Notes: generated by a model from the sequence alone, not told the origin. A stretch of DNA of 64,000 nucleotides from Berghia stephanieae (GCA_034508935.3 CM067448.1:7977649-8041648), one strand, 5' to 3'; numbered from the stretch's first letter, positions 37,601-49,545 are shown. Translations and numbers: made by a program.

Positions 37601-39308
37601 TCTCTTTCTTTCACACGTGCGATATACACAACAGAAACATATTCATTTCGTTTTCAATTTGTTACAATTGTGGCACTTCGACACCAAAAATTATCATCAA
37701 TATCAATTGGTCAGTTAATCTAACATTAAATAAATTAATCAGTTAATCAGTCAACTTATCAATCCTTGGTTTTTCTGTACCATATGAAATATTCAAAAAT
37801 TTTATTGCTGATGGAACGAACGTTGATTTATACTTGTTAGTTCTACATTTAATCTGACAAAACCTTCTCCCAGATGGTAAAAGACTAAATTCATGGTTAA
37901 ATATGTTTTTTATTGTTGGTAATTGAGAATGCTTTCCTTTCTATTGCTTTTCCATGAATTCTTTCTACTCCATCAAGAGGATGGTTTATTATTTTTGATG
38001 CCTCTTTGATAGATTTTGAAATTTTTGATTTATCTAAGTCGGCATCAGCCAAACCATATGGTGCAGCCAAACGCAATAAACACTTTTAATCAATGAGTCA
38101 TAAACTCTTAACATAGTTTTCTTCCTTACTTGAAATGTTCTCAATTTCCTTAGGATGTATAATCTTTGGGCAACTTTCTTAGATATTATATTAATATGTT
38201 GAGAGAAATTGAAGGAACTATCAATGGTTATTCCTACATATTTAAAATAGTCAACTATCTCAACATCATCTTTACCGATCGTCACACACTTTAAGTCGTT
38301 TTTATTTTTTACACCAAACACCTGTTCTTTCGTTTTTTCAACATTTAATTCAAGCTGATTTTGTTTACACCAATCGGTGAATATATTTATTTGTTTGAAA
38401 TAATTATTTTCGGTAACTTTATCTTTTAATAAGCCAAGAATAGCAGTATCATCTGCATATTTCACCATAAAACAATTTTCAAAGGATGGTCTGCAGTCGT
38501 TGGTGTATAAGATGCACAGGATTAGGGAACTCACGCAGCCTTGGGGACATCCGTTCGACAACGTTCTTTTGTTGGAGATATGTTCACCCAATTTTACACA
38601 TTGCGGTCTATGGGTCAGAAACTCTTTATACCATTTAAAAGGTAGTTTGGAATATCCATGTTGCACAACTTTTGAAGCAAAATATCTGTGTTCATGGCAT
38701 TAAAAGCTGACGAAAAGTCGACAAACAGGATTCTGGCGTAATTCGAGGGCGTTTGGTCAAGGTGTTTTGAGATCGAATTTGTGGCGGTTAATAGTGCGTC
38801 CTCTACACTGAGATGTTGCTGGTACGCAAATTGGTACGGATCTAGCAATTTCAGGTCATAACATTTTTGTAGGAGCTCAGATTTTAATATTTTTTTTTCT
38901 AAACATTTCATTACAAGCGATGTAAGCGCCACTGGACGGAAGTCGTTCAATACGGTCGGACAACGCTTTTTTGGAACTGGAACGACAATCGATGTTTTCC
39001 AAAGTACTGGCACTGATTGTTCATCGATTGACCTTTGAAATAGTTTTGTATAAGGTATAGCCAGTTGTTGGTGACAGTTTTCAAAATAGTTCCGGTAATG
39101 TTGTCTGGTCCTGGTGCTTTATGTTCTTTACATCGCCGGAAGAGGGAGTACGTGGAGTACTGTATTGCGCTCCAGTGTGGGGTAGAAGCAGAAACGTTGA
39201 GAGGGTTGATGTAAAACTTCGCAAGTCAATGCAAAAGTGTCAGGAACGCTGGTTAAAACGCCTAGATAATGGCAGCAATCCAATCTTCCGATGTCCGGAG
39301 GGAGACGA

Positions 39309-39990
39309 TTAATAATAATAATAATAAATGGCATTTATATAGCGCTTTACCCCGTTGTCACAGGCTCTAAGCGCTTTACAGTGGGCGAGATTTGAACGTT
39401 GTCAACGAATCCGAGCATCTCACGTGTGACGGGAGAGAGTTCCAAAAATGGGGGGCCGAAAATTGAAAAGACTGTTCACCTATTTTACGCAATGGCTTAG
39501 GTTTGACAAGGATTGATCGGTCATTGCTTGACCTCAAGTTTCTATTGGGGACATATATGTTTAGAAGGTCTTTAATATAGGAGGGACTGTTCGTGCTCAG
39601 GGATTTGTAGACAACAGTACAAATCTTATAGGCAACTCTTTTTTCCACAGGAAGCCAATGTAACTCACGGAGAAGAAGAGTTGCTGACGGGTATTTTTTG
39701 TTATTGCGTACAATGAGCCTGGCTGCGTTATTTTGAGCAACCTGAAGTTTGCTAATTTTGTCTTTAGCTAAATTCGCCCAAAGGGAGTTACAATAGTCCA
39801 ATTTAGATAAAACCAGGGAATTAATTAAAAGTTCTGTTATATGCTTCGGTATTAAATTACGAATTTTGCTTATTTTTTTCATTTCTATGTACATAGATTG
39901 TATGGTGTTATTCACATGGCTTGTCATGGAAAGATCTTTATCAATGATGACTCCAAGGTTGATTAAGGTAAACTGGCTAAATAAGATCAC
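39309..39990 (-). mobile_element. L2/CR1-like LINE, C-terminal part, nested
   Basis: The minus-strand frame reads NLGVIIDKDLSMTSHVNNTI, VLSKLDYCNSLWANL, LQVAQNNAARLIV, LHWLPVEKRVAYKI and FSAPHFWNSLPSHVR. It is about 200 codons without a stop. Its tail is TAAAGCGCTATATAAATGCC plus ATT repeats. Truncated 5' of the thumb. Confidence 0.82.
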
Positions 39991-40490
39991 GAGAGAGAGG
40001 GAATGAGGATACCCCTCTGAAGCGCATTATGGACGGCGCCCCCGTTTCGAGCCGAAATAAGTCTCGGCAACCCTTGTATCCAGCTTCCCTGACTACGGAC
40101 AAAGATGAATATACGAGATGGACGTCGGTTTGGACGAATTCAATCCCTCGTGGGGGCGGGGACATACACTCCTCTAAGCTTGGTGAGAAGTTGGCAGGCT
40201 TCGGTACCAGTAAGAGGAGACACTGGGGGGCTGCGAATCGGCTTCGGTCGAGGAGCTGCTCACAGCAACTGCGCTTCAACAGTGGGGACTTTCCACCTAT
40301 CCCACATGTACCCGATGTGGGCAAGAACCCGAAACGGCAGAGCATCTAGTTGAACGGTGTGTTGTGACGATGCTACCGGACGGGTTCGCGACGGTGCACG
40401 AATGCGGACCGGACTTTGCTGATTGGGTCGATCGTCATAACATAGTAGAGTGAGAACCACAAGAAGCTGCTGCCCCACAGATTACACAAC

Positions 40491-40919
40491 ACCTAGTATG
40501 TGGGTAACCCCGAGGGTCCAAATTCTGCACACGTCACTTCAATGAGTACGCGTGTGTGACCTACATTTTTTATTTTGACGCGTTCGCACCGGTCTACCAA
40601 CCGAATCTTTAAAATTGAGTATCGGCCTAGGTGAACAGACAGTATGTAAGAGCTCCATGGTATCGGCCAACCGACTACAATCATTCTGTACCAATGGGTG
40701 TCCTCACTTGGTAACGGTCCTGAAACCACAGTGCTGCCTGGCGGGCTCAAGACGGTTCTTGAGACTGTAAAAGTTTTCTACAGATTGGGTCTATTGATCG
40801 TTATAATATTGGAATGTAATCATTATAAGTTGTTGCTTGTGAAAGAGAATTTTCCAAACATCCTTATCATGCAATTTTCATGAATGTCAGACTTTTTAAA
40901 TTGCAAGTGTATTAATTCC
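40491..40919. other. Spacer between LINEs
   Basis: No gene or known repeat recognised. Confidence 0.4.
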
Positions 40920-43900
40920 ATAGACTGACTTACTTGACTTAGATGCCTTTCGCGTCTCGACCGAAAGATCGGGTCGCCTTGGCTGTTTCCAGTATTTCCT
41001 GTGTGAGGTGTCTCCAATATTGCCGGTCCTCTGCTAGGGTTCTCAGATTTTCAAGGTCCCCTGCCGTTATGAGACTAATGCTTTGTCCAAGTGTTGTGAG
41101 GTTTTTGTTTAGGATCACAGGGAGTGTTGTGATCGGTCTTCCTCTGAAAAGGTTCCCGTGTTTTTGGAAGTATCCCGACATGGCTTGGTTTGCTGGTATG
41201 TTTTTGTCCCTGCGTAGTATGTGACCGAAAAGTTGCCATCGTTGTTGTAAAATGTCAAGGGAGATTGGTCTTTCTTTTGTGATCTTATAGAGTGATTCAT
41301 TTGAGATCTTTTTGGGGTATTTGATGTCCAGTACCCTTCTTAGCTGTGTGCGATGGAAGGCATCCAGATGTTCTTCTTCGGATTTTGTCAACGCCCAAGT
41401 GCCGCAGTTATACAGAAGTACCGGTTTTACAAGAGCATGGTACAGTTTCAGTTTGGTTTTTCTCTTTATTTTGTCACCTCTAATCCATACATTGGTGAGT
41501 TTACTGAGTGCGGCGTTTGATAGCTGTTTTCTTCTTTGTACATCCTCGGTGTCTCCAATTAGTGAGCCGACTTTCTTTGTTCTTTTCCATTCCTCTTTGT
41601 TCCTCGATATTGTTGTAAATTCGGTTTTATTGGCATTGACTTGGAGGTTATATTTCATGAGGGTATTTTGTATGATGTCTATATTTGCTGGTGTTGATCC
41701 AATAAAATCGACATCATCTGCATAGGCGATTTCTCTAGGGATTGCATTCTCAATATGAGTCGTTGGTTTTGGAATGACTTTTCGAACTTCTTTCAGAGCG
41801 TGTTCTAAGTATATTGTGAACAGAATCGGGCTCAGACTATCTCCTTGGGGGGTCCCGATGTTACTTTCGAACTGCGTCTGTTTTGTGGCCCCGTATATCC
41901 TTGGTTGTATCTTTGTGTTGCTGAGGAGAAATCGGATTATTCGGAGCTCGTCTTCGTCTACTATTTCTGTTAATATCTCCAAAAGTTTTCCTCTGTCGAT
42001 CGTATCAAAGGCTGCGGACATATCGATTCCGGTTATTGTTATGGATATGTTTTCTTTGAGTGCCTTTGCTGCCAACCATTTATGTGTCCATACAACGTCC
42101 GATGTGCTTCGGTCTTGGCGAAACCCGCTTTGGCTATGTGATAGGTATTTTTCTATTTTCGGTCTAATTCTGTTGAGGACAATAGTTGACAGTGTTTTTC
42201 TTATGGTATTCAGTAATGTTATTGGGCGCAGGTTGTTTACGGGTCCTTTCGTTTTTCCTGGTTTTTGTATTGTAATTAGGACACCGCTGTTAATGTCCCA
42301 GTCTTTGTGTGTTGAGAATGTTTTGTTCATTATGTTTGCAATGCTCAGATCCAGGGAGAGTGTACCGCATTTCAGCAATTCAGCGGGAATTTCATCTTCG
42401 CCTGGGGATCTGTTATTGTTTAGGCACTTTATGCTATTTCTAACTTCAGTTGTTGTGATGCGGTTGTTTAGGTCTCTAGGGTTTCCTGAGAAGGGCGATA
42501 TTTGTGAGACTTGTTTGTGAAATTTCTGCTGGAAGTGGTCAGTTACAATGTCAAGGATATCGTTGGGATTTGTTGTCTGTTTGCCAAATTTATCCTGTAG
42601 TTTTGGGTTCTCGAATGGTTTTCGGTTCAGAGATTTCGTCGCTTTGAACATAGACGATGCGTTATTTTTGGACTTTTCTATGTCTTCCACTTTTTTGTCT
42701 AATTCCTCGTTTCTGTGTTTTATTGTAAGTGATCGAATTGAATGCAGTATTTTGTTTCGTTCCGTTTTCAGGTTTATTATTTCTTCCGAGTCTTTCGTGT
42801 TTTGTATCCTGATCCTAAGTTCTTTTTGTTGCCGCGATAGATCGTTAATAGCGATGTTAGGCGTTCGATTTGGTTTGTTCTTAGTTGTATTAATAGAGCC
42901 TGCACTTTCTTCCCCCGCATATTTCATTGCCGCTTGCGTCTCTTTCCATTCATTGTTTGGATTGCTGTTTTGCTTTATTTTAAATAGACTTGAGTTAAGT
43001 TCATATTGGTAATGAATGCGACATTCTCGCTCATTTACTATTTTTGCCGTGTTTATTTTGACTGCGGTTTTACCTTTCTGTCTTCGTTGTCTGTACACAT
43101 TTATGTTGAAATTCGTTTTTACAAGTTTGTGATCGGATGTTAGCAGTGTACCACCGTATGATCGCGAGTTGGTTGAGTAGTGTTTATGGCGGTGTCGACA
43201 TATGATATAGTCTATTTGGTTGTGTATTGTTATCATTTTGTCTTGGGTTTGGTCTTTCCTTTGTCCTACCCATGTTGTCTGGTGTCTTGATGGGTGGTTG
43301 AAAGCACTGTTTGTTATGAAAAGTTTTCTCTGTTCACAGAACTGGACTAATTTTTCTCCGTTATCGTTACGTTTTCCTTTTGAGTATGATCCTAAACATA
43401 GTGTGTCACTGTCGAGACGTTTTCCTACTTTGGCATTAAAATCTCCAGCAATTATTAATATTGATTTGTTTCCTATTTTGTTCAGTGTATCGTCTAGGTC
43501 TTTGTAAAATTTATCAGTTTCCTCTGGGTATTGTTTTGCGCGATGACTTGTTGGTGCGTAAACATTTACGATTGAGATAGTGAACGTCTTCTTACCGTGA
43601 TCGTCTTTATTATCGTTATTCTGGTTCCTTGAATTGATCTTACACTTAAGCTCAAGAACACATATTCTGTCCGAAACATTCCATTCGTCACTAGTCAAAT
43701 CCCTGCAGTTTTTATTTATGAGAAATCCACATCCATAGTGAGGTGAACTGGAAGCAAAGCACAGCAGTCTGTGACCATTTATTGTTTGGTCGACGCCATC
43801 TTGGATCTTCGTCTCTTGTAAACACAACACATCGATTTTATAACTTTCTAAATCTTGACACAGTTGTTCCTTTCGAATGTTACTTTTAATAGATCTTAAG

Positions 43901-43990
43901 TTAAAAGTTCCAATATTAAGATTAGTCCACATCAGGTAAAAATTAAAGATTCCACACAGTGAATAAATAGAAACATAAGACTATCCACTG
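40920..43990 (-). mobile_element. RTE-like LINE, apparently full-length
   Basis: One uninterrupted 997-codon ORF (43932 to 40939). N-terminal AP-type endonuclease: NIGTFNLRSI, LCLQETKIQDG, IIAGDFNAKVG, and the catalytic SDHKLV near residue 270. Reverse transcriptase: LRPITLLNTIRK, SQSGFRQDRSTSDVV, TGIDMSAAFDTID, GTPQGDSLSPILFTIYLEHA and AYADDVDFI. The C-terminus holds TQLRRVLDIKYPKKISNESL and QRWQLFGHILRRDK, the RTE/Proto2 style. A length of about 1000 aa is normal for RTE ORFs. The short 3'UTR ends in GTCAAGTAAGTCAGTC. The most intact mobile element in the window; all catalytic motifs look preserved. Confidence 0.9.
40939..43932 (-). CDS. LINE ORF: endonuclease-reverse transcriptase
   Basis: Protein of the RTE-like element just described. 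The endonuclease nicks target DNA and the reverse transcriptase copies the element's RNA at the nick (target-primed reverse transcription). The endonuclease occupies about residues 5-280, a charged linker about 290-480, RT about 480-780 with FAF-type AAFDTID and YADD boxes, and a C-terminal region to 997. The first ATG (43932) directly precedes the endonuclease fold. Long plus-strand ORFs at 41312-43507 are antisense shadows. Confidence 0.9.
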   Translation of the reverse strand: MWTNLNIGTFNLRSIKSNIRKEQLCQDLESYKIDVLCLQETKIQDGVDQTINGHRLLCFASSSPHYGCGFLINKNCRDLTSDEWNVSDRICVLELKCKINSRNQNNDNKDDHGKKTFTISIVNVYAPTSHRAKQYPEETDKFYKDLDDTLNKIGNKSILIIAGDFNAKVGKRLDSDTLCLGSYSKGKRNDNGEKLVQFCEQRKLFITNSAFNHPSRHQTTWVGQRKDQTQDKMITIHNQIDYIICRHRHKHYSTNSRSYGGTLLTSDHKLVKTNFNINVYRQRRQKGKTAVKINTAKIVNERECRIHYQYELNSSLFKIKQNSNPNNEWKETQAAMKYAGEESAGSINTTKNKPNRTPNIAINDLSRQQKELRIRIQNTKDSEEIINLKTERNKILHSIRSLTIKHRNEELDKKVEDIEKSKNNASSMFKATKSLNRKPFENPKLQDKFGKQTTNPNDILDIVTDHFQQKFHKQVSQISPFSGNPRDLNNRITTTEVRNSIKCLNNNRSPGEDEIPAELLKCGTLSLDLSIANIMNKTFSTHKDWDINSGVLITIQKPGKTKGPVNNLRPITLLNTIRKTLSTIVLNRIRPKIEKYLSHSQSGFRQDRSTSDVVWTHKWLAAKALKENISITITGIDMSAAFDTIDRGKLLEILTEIVDEDELRIIRFLLSNTKIQPRIYGATKQTQFESNIGTPQGDSLSPILFTIYLEHALKEVRKVIPKPTTHIENAIPREIAYADDVDFIGSTPANIDIIQNTLMKYNLQVNANKTEFTTISRNKEEWKRTKKVGSLIGDTEDVQRRKQLSNAALSKLTNVWIRGDKIKRKTKLKLYHALVKPVLLYNCGTWALTKSEEEHLDAFHRTQLRRVLDIKYPKKISNESLYKITKERPISLDILQQRWQLFGHILRRDKNIPANQAMSGYFQKHGNLFRGRPITTLPVILNKNLTTLGQSISLITAGDLENLRTLAEDRQYWRHLTQEILETAKATRSFGRDAKGI

Positions 43991-43999
43991 AGCCGAAGC

Positions 44000-45129
44000 T
44001 CAATGTCAACAGGTGTCAGCCATGTTGTCCGCAATGTACCATAGACTCAGTTCCGATAATAAACATCGTTATATTTTTGAAATCATTTGTTCTTTTAAGC
44101 ATATTCTTTCATCATTCCAATACCTTATAGAAGTAACGAAATTGACGCCACCCGGTTATTGTTATTCTTTTAAAATACCCATGTTGAGGATTAGTTCTCA
44201 CACAGTTTTGTATGTTAGTACGTTAATCCGGCTGGCGAATGTTGTATTTTCCCAAGCGCATAGCACAAAATTGTATTTTAATTCGTTAAAAAAAACCCAA
44301 CTTCATGTGTCTTTTTGTTCTGGATGCTTCATTGTATCTTCTGGCTTAAATTTGGAACGAAAGTTCATTACTGGTTTTTTTTTTCGACATTCCACACTTT
44401 TTTACAAACAAAAAAATGTTGACAATAATTTGTTTCCCAATAATTGCAACTCAGAGGTGGATGTTAATTTTACGAAACGAAATAAAGATTTACTTATCAT
44501 GCATACTATGGATTTAGTACTGATATCAAGTATTGAATACTGACTTGATATTTGCCCAGACCTAAGTGCCTCACCTCACTCAACTTGAGTAAACAAAAAT
44601 GAAAGTTTGCAAGTCTTTTAAAGGGGTTACTTTGTAAATAGATTATATGGTTTTCATCATCTCAAACCAAGCACCCATCAAAGCCCAAGTAAGAACAGCA
44701 GTGGGAGTTCGGTGTCATCTTAGATTTGAAGGTAAAGAATGTTTGCTTGCATGCATGAAGTTCTCTTTTATTTCTATGTCTATCACTCTATCTCAGTTCA
44801 GTCCGATCTAGAGTTCTCCTCCTAGAGTAGAGTCATACCATAACAATAACAACATTTTAAACTCAAAAACTGACTGCAGGGGTTGTTCAGTACTGTATTG
44901 AATAATGATTCACTTTGACGTGATGTTTTATGTCGGAGTCGGAGGTGCATTTTTGTGACAGTGTGCATCAAATTCATGAAGGCGAAGGTGCATCGTTTGT
45001 CTTATTATTTCTAAAATTTCTTATACTTATAAACTTATTTTAGTTTTAGTTATTAGTATTAGCAGGTTCGCATGATCGAGGTAGGTTTTTGGATTTGATT
45101 ACATGAACATAGTGTATTTTATTAGTTTA
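44000..45129. other. Spacer upstream of the RTE-like LINE
   Basis: No gene recognised. A 176-codon plus ORF (44013-44543) has no family features or splice context. TCGGAGGTGCATTTTTGTGA at about 44940 belongs to the CACCTCCG-type ends seen at 45400 and 47600. Confidence 0.4.
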
Positions 45130-45660
45130 GTGAGTAGCAGCTGTGGGGGAGTAGACTTGTAACCCACCTCACCTCGTGGCTGGAAATTGCCGTGCGCGTT
45201 TCTTTGCTTCAATGTCAATATCAATAATAAAAGTAAAAGATTAAAAGATACATAACTAGCTATAACTATAACTTTGTTTACTATTAATTATATGTAGTTA
45301 TTTTGGTATCATTCTTTTCGTCTTTCAATTTTATTTCATAGTATAGTGCCAAAACGAGGAAAAAATTTCAGGTGAGGCCAAAATTTAGTAACGTAGTGTT
45401 TTTATGCACCTCCGTTGACGGTAGGCAGTTTAGTGAGCAGCAGCAGTGGCAGTCAAATTTTGACCCAACTCGCTCATAGGAAAGTTGTGACTGGAAATTG
45501 CCGTTCGCGTTTTGGGGGGTTCATTTAAAGATGCATAACTTCGTTATAAAGAGGAATATCGCAGATATTTTGGTATCATTATTTTCGTCTTTCAATTTCC
45601 TTTTAAGTGGTGCCAATTAAGGAAAGTTATATGAAGTTAAAATTTGGCAATTTTCAAATG
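45130..45660 (+). repeat. Two diverged direct repeats (~250 bp)
   Basis: GGCTGGAAATTGCCGTGCGCG at about 45178 and GACTGGAAATTGCCGTTCGCG at about 45490 start matching blocks that also share GATACATAACT/GATGCATAACT and TTTTGGTATCATTMTTTTCG. GTAGTGAG-type and GCAGCAGC words precede each. Old duplication; function unknown. Confidence 0.6.
45390..45425 (+). repeat. CACCTCCG-type repeat end
   Basis: GTTTTTATGCACCTCCGTTG is the inverse of CAACGGAGGTGCATAAAAAC at about 47590. A third site (TTTTTATACACCTCCGTCAC) is at 46987. Candidate terminal inverted repeats of a DNA transposon about 2.2 kb long, or of several short ones. Confidence 0.45.
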
Positions 45661-46960
45661 CATTTATTTTTTTATTTACCGCGTGTGTTTTTAAAATTTA
45701 AACGCTTGTTTTTATAATAACATCTAAACTTTATTCATGCCAAATTTCAGGACTCTATATCGATGCGCAGACACCTTTTAACTCTGCGTCGAAATGCCTT
45801 GTTTACATCATGGCTGCCGGGCGATATCGATATTCATATCGATATTTTAGATTTAGTTATGTATTATGTTAAATTTAGTCCATAATATTTTCAGTACTAT
45901 TATTTACTATGTTTTTATTTTGAAATACATACTTTCCAACTTTATTTATAGGCATTTTATAGTTTTTGTTTTAAAAGTTCGTATATTTCTTCTCTTTGTG
46001 AAATCCGATATTAATAATATCGATATTTTAAAACTACCAATTGCTTTAATTGAATTTTATTTTACTTTGCCATCAAGTCATCAAGTTTCTTTCCCATATG
46101 TTTAGATATGTTTGTTATCATTTGTATCCATATTCTAAAGGCCTTAGCCTTAATAATTATTATGGTAAGAAGTTCTATTAGTTTTGACACCCCCATACAT
46201 TGAGAGAGAAGGGGGGGGGGGGGAGAAAATTATATTAATTGTCAATTCAAATGATGTAATAGCAATAAACCCAAAGTGGTTCAGCATAATTTTTTAAAGT
46301 ATTAAAAGCCAGAACTTTCCTTCTATTATACTAGGGAATCTGTTTCAATTTATTTGAACTTTTTCAATCTACCATTTTATTTATATGCAATTAAATTGCC
46401 ATAGGTAAAAATAAACTCATTATGTCATTACACAACATGTTTATATCTTTTCATTTACATACTCTCAAACCCTTTTTTATTCTCTATGTATTAATTAAAA
46501 GAGGGTAATTATTTGCAATTGTTTCAGTGAGATATTGGGGATAAATCCAAAAGTGATAGAGCAAATTCTTTCTTACGTCTAGCCGAGTTTTTGATTATGT
46601 AACATTTGCGTCATATTATGTAATCATGTGTTAATTTGAACTGTTTATCTTCCTCTTTATTAATGTAAATGCATTGTCCTCGATAAGACGAGCATTTTGG
46701 TATACAATATATGATAAGAACTCCATATTGACTGTTTTAACCATTTTTTATTAACATCACGCGATTTCGGTCACAACTTTGCAATGGTAATTTTGGAGTA
46801 AAAACGGTCTGAAATTTCAGACTTTGAACTGCCGTAACTACATTTCTAATCAAGATAGAAACAAATTTCAAACTGTTTTGTAATCTGTGTTGCCAGCTCT
46901 TTCATATGACATTGGTTTCAAGTGTGTGAGGTACATTTAGAATTTCTATTAAACTCCCTA
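45640..46960 (+). repeat. Long diverged repeat, copy 1
   Basis: Shares with 47650-48525, in the same order: TTCATGCCAAATTTCAGG...ATGCGCAG, CCAAAGTGGTT, CCATAACTTTCCTTC-type, CAATGGTAATTTTGG, CATTTCTAATCAAGATAGAAA and a final AATTTAGAATTTTT-type block. About 1.3 kb; contains a GATATCGATATTCATATCGA palindrome at 45821 absent from copy 2. Non-coding. Confidence 0.6.
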
Positions 46961-47216
46961 GTTGACGGTGTATTTTAACGGATCGTTTTTATACACCTCC
47001 GTCACGCATGCGCATTCCACCCAATTTCATTAGCGATATTGTGTTTCTTCATTTGGACATGGCGAAAGTTATATTGTGACATCTGTAGGATGTCTTTGTT
47101 AATAAATTTATATAAAAATATTAATAATTTAAAAAATCGAAATATAAAACCAGAAAATAGAAGTTGCATTGAAGGTAAAATAATATTTTAGAAAGACCTT
47201 ATTAAATGTGATGAAC

Positions 47217-47350
47217 AGTCAGGTGGCTCAGTAGCGCAGTGGACAAGCTGTCAGACTCCAACCTAGAAAGTACCCGGTTCGATTCCCAATGGTGACTTTT
47301 TTTTTTTTGGATTTTCTTTGTTTTTGTTTGCTTTTTTTTTTTTGCTTTTT
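47217..47350 (+). mobile_element. tRNA-derived SINE or tRNA pseudogene
   Basis: GTGGCTCAGTAGCGCAGTGG (A-box region) and CCGGTTCGATTCCC (B box) spaced about 40 bp apart, followed by long T runs typical of Pol III termination. The acceptor stem does not close. Different from families 1-3. Confidence 0.6.
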
Positions 47351-47579
47351 TTTTTTCAAAAACTTTTTATCATGTTTTTAAAAAATACTTCGATTTTAAT
47401 TATCTAAAATTATTTATTTATTTGAGATCAGTATTTGTGTGTCATGTTTCTTTTTACTTTTGATTTTTAAAATTATTGTTATTATTCTTTAATTTATTAT
47501 CATTGTACATCGGTAATCACTAAGCAGCGTGCTAAACTACAATCTAAAACTATTTAAACCTCATGGACGTATGCAGCAA

Positions 47580-47650
47580 CAACTTTACCATCACCGCCAA
47601 CGGAGGTGCATAAAAACGGTGCGTTTTTGTACACCTCCAACGGAGGTGTA
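47580..47650. repeat. CGGAGGTG hairpin cluster
   Basis: GGAGGTGCATAAAAACG, GTG, then CGTTTTTGTACACCTCC forms a 17-bp-stem hairpin with a 3-base loop. It is followed at once by CGGAGGTGTATAAAAACG. Looks like two abutting transposon ends. Confidence 0.65.
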
Positions 47651-48525
47651 TAAAAACGCCACCATTTAGTAATTTTCAAATTTCCAGCATGGGTTTTTCA
47701 TTTTTTAAATAATAAATACAAACGTTTTCATGCCGAATTTCAGGGCTCTTCTAATCTATGCGCAGTCTCTGCCGAAATGCAACATGTACCTATTATTTTT
47801 TTTTATTTAGTCCATGTTTTCAGTTTTAATATTTGCCCTCTCCTTACCAACTTGGAAAATCGTCATATTCGTTACGATCGACGATATAACCAACATTTTC
47901 CTTATTCAGATTTCTTTTGTACATCACAAAATTTAAAGAAAATGAACAGTGGGTTGTCAAGAACTTACTGCTATTGTATTTGAGTGATAAAAAATCTATT
48001 TTTGTGTTAGTTGGGTGTGAAGTTTTAGGGAAAATCTTGAAAATGGCTGGTAAGGAGAGAGTTAAGGAATAAACCAAAGTGGTTTAGTAGAATTTGTAAA
48101 AGCCATAACTTTCCTTCCAATTAATTAAAATACACGTGCAAACTGCCTTGTGAGAATCCTTTTCAATTTGTATGAGCTTCATGATATAGGCCTATGTGTC
48201 CTTTTTAAAGTTTGGCTCAAATACTTCTTTATTCTATTTATTCAATCACAGAGGGGAATTATTTGCAATTGTTTCATTGAGATTATATTATAGGGATAAA
48301 ATATAGCAAGCAATATATTAATGGCACGCAATTTCGATCACAACTTTCCAATGGTAATTTTGGGGTAAAAATCGGTCTGAAAATTCAGACTTTGAGCTGT
48401 CATAACTAGATTTCTAATCAAGATAGAAACAAAATTCAATCTGTTTTTAATCAGTGGTACTTGATTCTTCAAATGATTTTGGTTTCATGTTCAAGAGTTA
48501 AATTTAGAATTTTTTGTTAAACTGC
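47651..48525 (+). repeat. Long diverged repeat, copy 2
   Basis: Second copy of the 45640-46960 unit, shorter, and interrupted by the piggyBac-like MITE at 47836-48065. Confidence 0.6.
47836..48065 (+). mobile_element. piggyBac-like MITE, copy 3
   Basis: CCCTCTCCTTACCAAC...AAAATCGTC on the left and AAATGGCTGGTAAGGAGAGA plus GTTAA on the right. The clearest terminal inverted repeats of the three copies (about 25 bp). Confidence 0.62.
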
Positions 48526-48837
48526 ACCTTGGCATTGAGAGTGAGATTACAGCCTCTTGGTACAAAAACTCCACCGCAGTCGCCGCCATCACTTTGTGTA
48601 GTGGGAGACCCAAATTTGTCACCTTGACCTAATCGGCTATTGTATAGTAGTTGAGTTGTAATGACTGGGATGAGAGTGTAGTGACTAACTTTGATTGGGG
48701 TAGTTCAAGTTATTGGATGGTCCTGCAATTAATAGTTGACACATTGTTGGGTGTTAAGTGGTAGAGTACACAACCTCTGGCGATCCAGCATATATAATTA
48801 CTAATGCTAACAATGCCAATAATACTGATCACAAGAC
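48526..48837. other. Unassigned spacer
   Basis: Nothing recognisable beyond ordinary AT-rich sequence. Confidence 0.4.
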
Positions 48838-49291
48838 CAGTGGTGCCAACCTTACTTTAAAAATGCGTATTTTTACGCATTTTCATTAATTGTAGACATT
48901 TTGCTGAGGATTGTACACATATGAAATTTCTATTATTTAAATTTAAGCATTTTTAGCATTCTCACTTTTCTGGTTTACATTCTTAAACATAAGTCAACAT
49001 GTTTCCTGACCCAGAAGTTCATGAAGTGAGTTCAATATAATATTATCTGGCTGGGCCATATCAGATTATACATGGATCTGGAAGTTGATACAACTATATG
49101 GTCTATAAAAGTGTAAGCTTATTCTTTAATTTAAATGTTGATTATATTTACTGCTAGTATGGTCTAATTGCCCATTATCAGATTTAGTGCTAATTATCGT
49201 TTTTGCAAAATTGCACGCATTAAAAAAATATCCTACTCATTAAGGCTCTCCATTGTACACATTTAACCATGGGCTAGGGTTGGCAGCACTG
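48838..49291. mobile_element. ~450-bp hAT-like MITE
   Basis: CAGTGGTGCCAACC on the left and GGGTTGGCAGCACTG on the right form an inverted repeat of the hAT CAGTGNTGCCAAC type. The interior has ACGCATTTT and its near inverse. The 8-bp target duplication is not clear (CACAAGAC vs CATGACCC). Confidence 0.6.
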
Positions 49292-49465
49292 CATGACCCT
49301 CAACCACGTCATTTTTTACTCCCTTTATGTTACTTTACATTTTTTTAAAAATTGTCTTACGAAATTTCCAAATCCCTTTTTCTTATCATTCAGAGTTAAC
49401 TGCCATTTTTGTCATTTATTTATCAACTTAAAAGAGGAAAATATTTTTCTTAATTGCCTCTTTAA

Positions 49466-49545
49466 ATGTAGCTATGTGGTCTTGTGGTATGACACACTTT
49501 TGGATAGGAAGGTCCTGGGTTCAAGCCTAGCTCGGCAACCACACA
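49466..49545 (+). mobile_element. tRNA-derived SINE (family 1), head only
   Basis: GTAGCTATGTGGTCTTGTGG, then GGTCCTGGGTTCAAGCC (B box): the tRNA-like domain and nothing more. Confidence 0.65.

Noticed and set aside
41312-43507. Long plus-strand ORFs (137, 248 and 154 codons)
   Set aside because: Antisense shadows of the 997-codon LINE ORF.
44013-44543. 176-codon plus ORF
   Set aside because: No recognisable domain or splice context; sits upstream of the LINE and may be chance or part of its 5' region.
47217-47297. Functional tRNA gene
   Set aside because: B box and T run are good, but the acceptor and anticodon stems do not close by eye.
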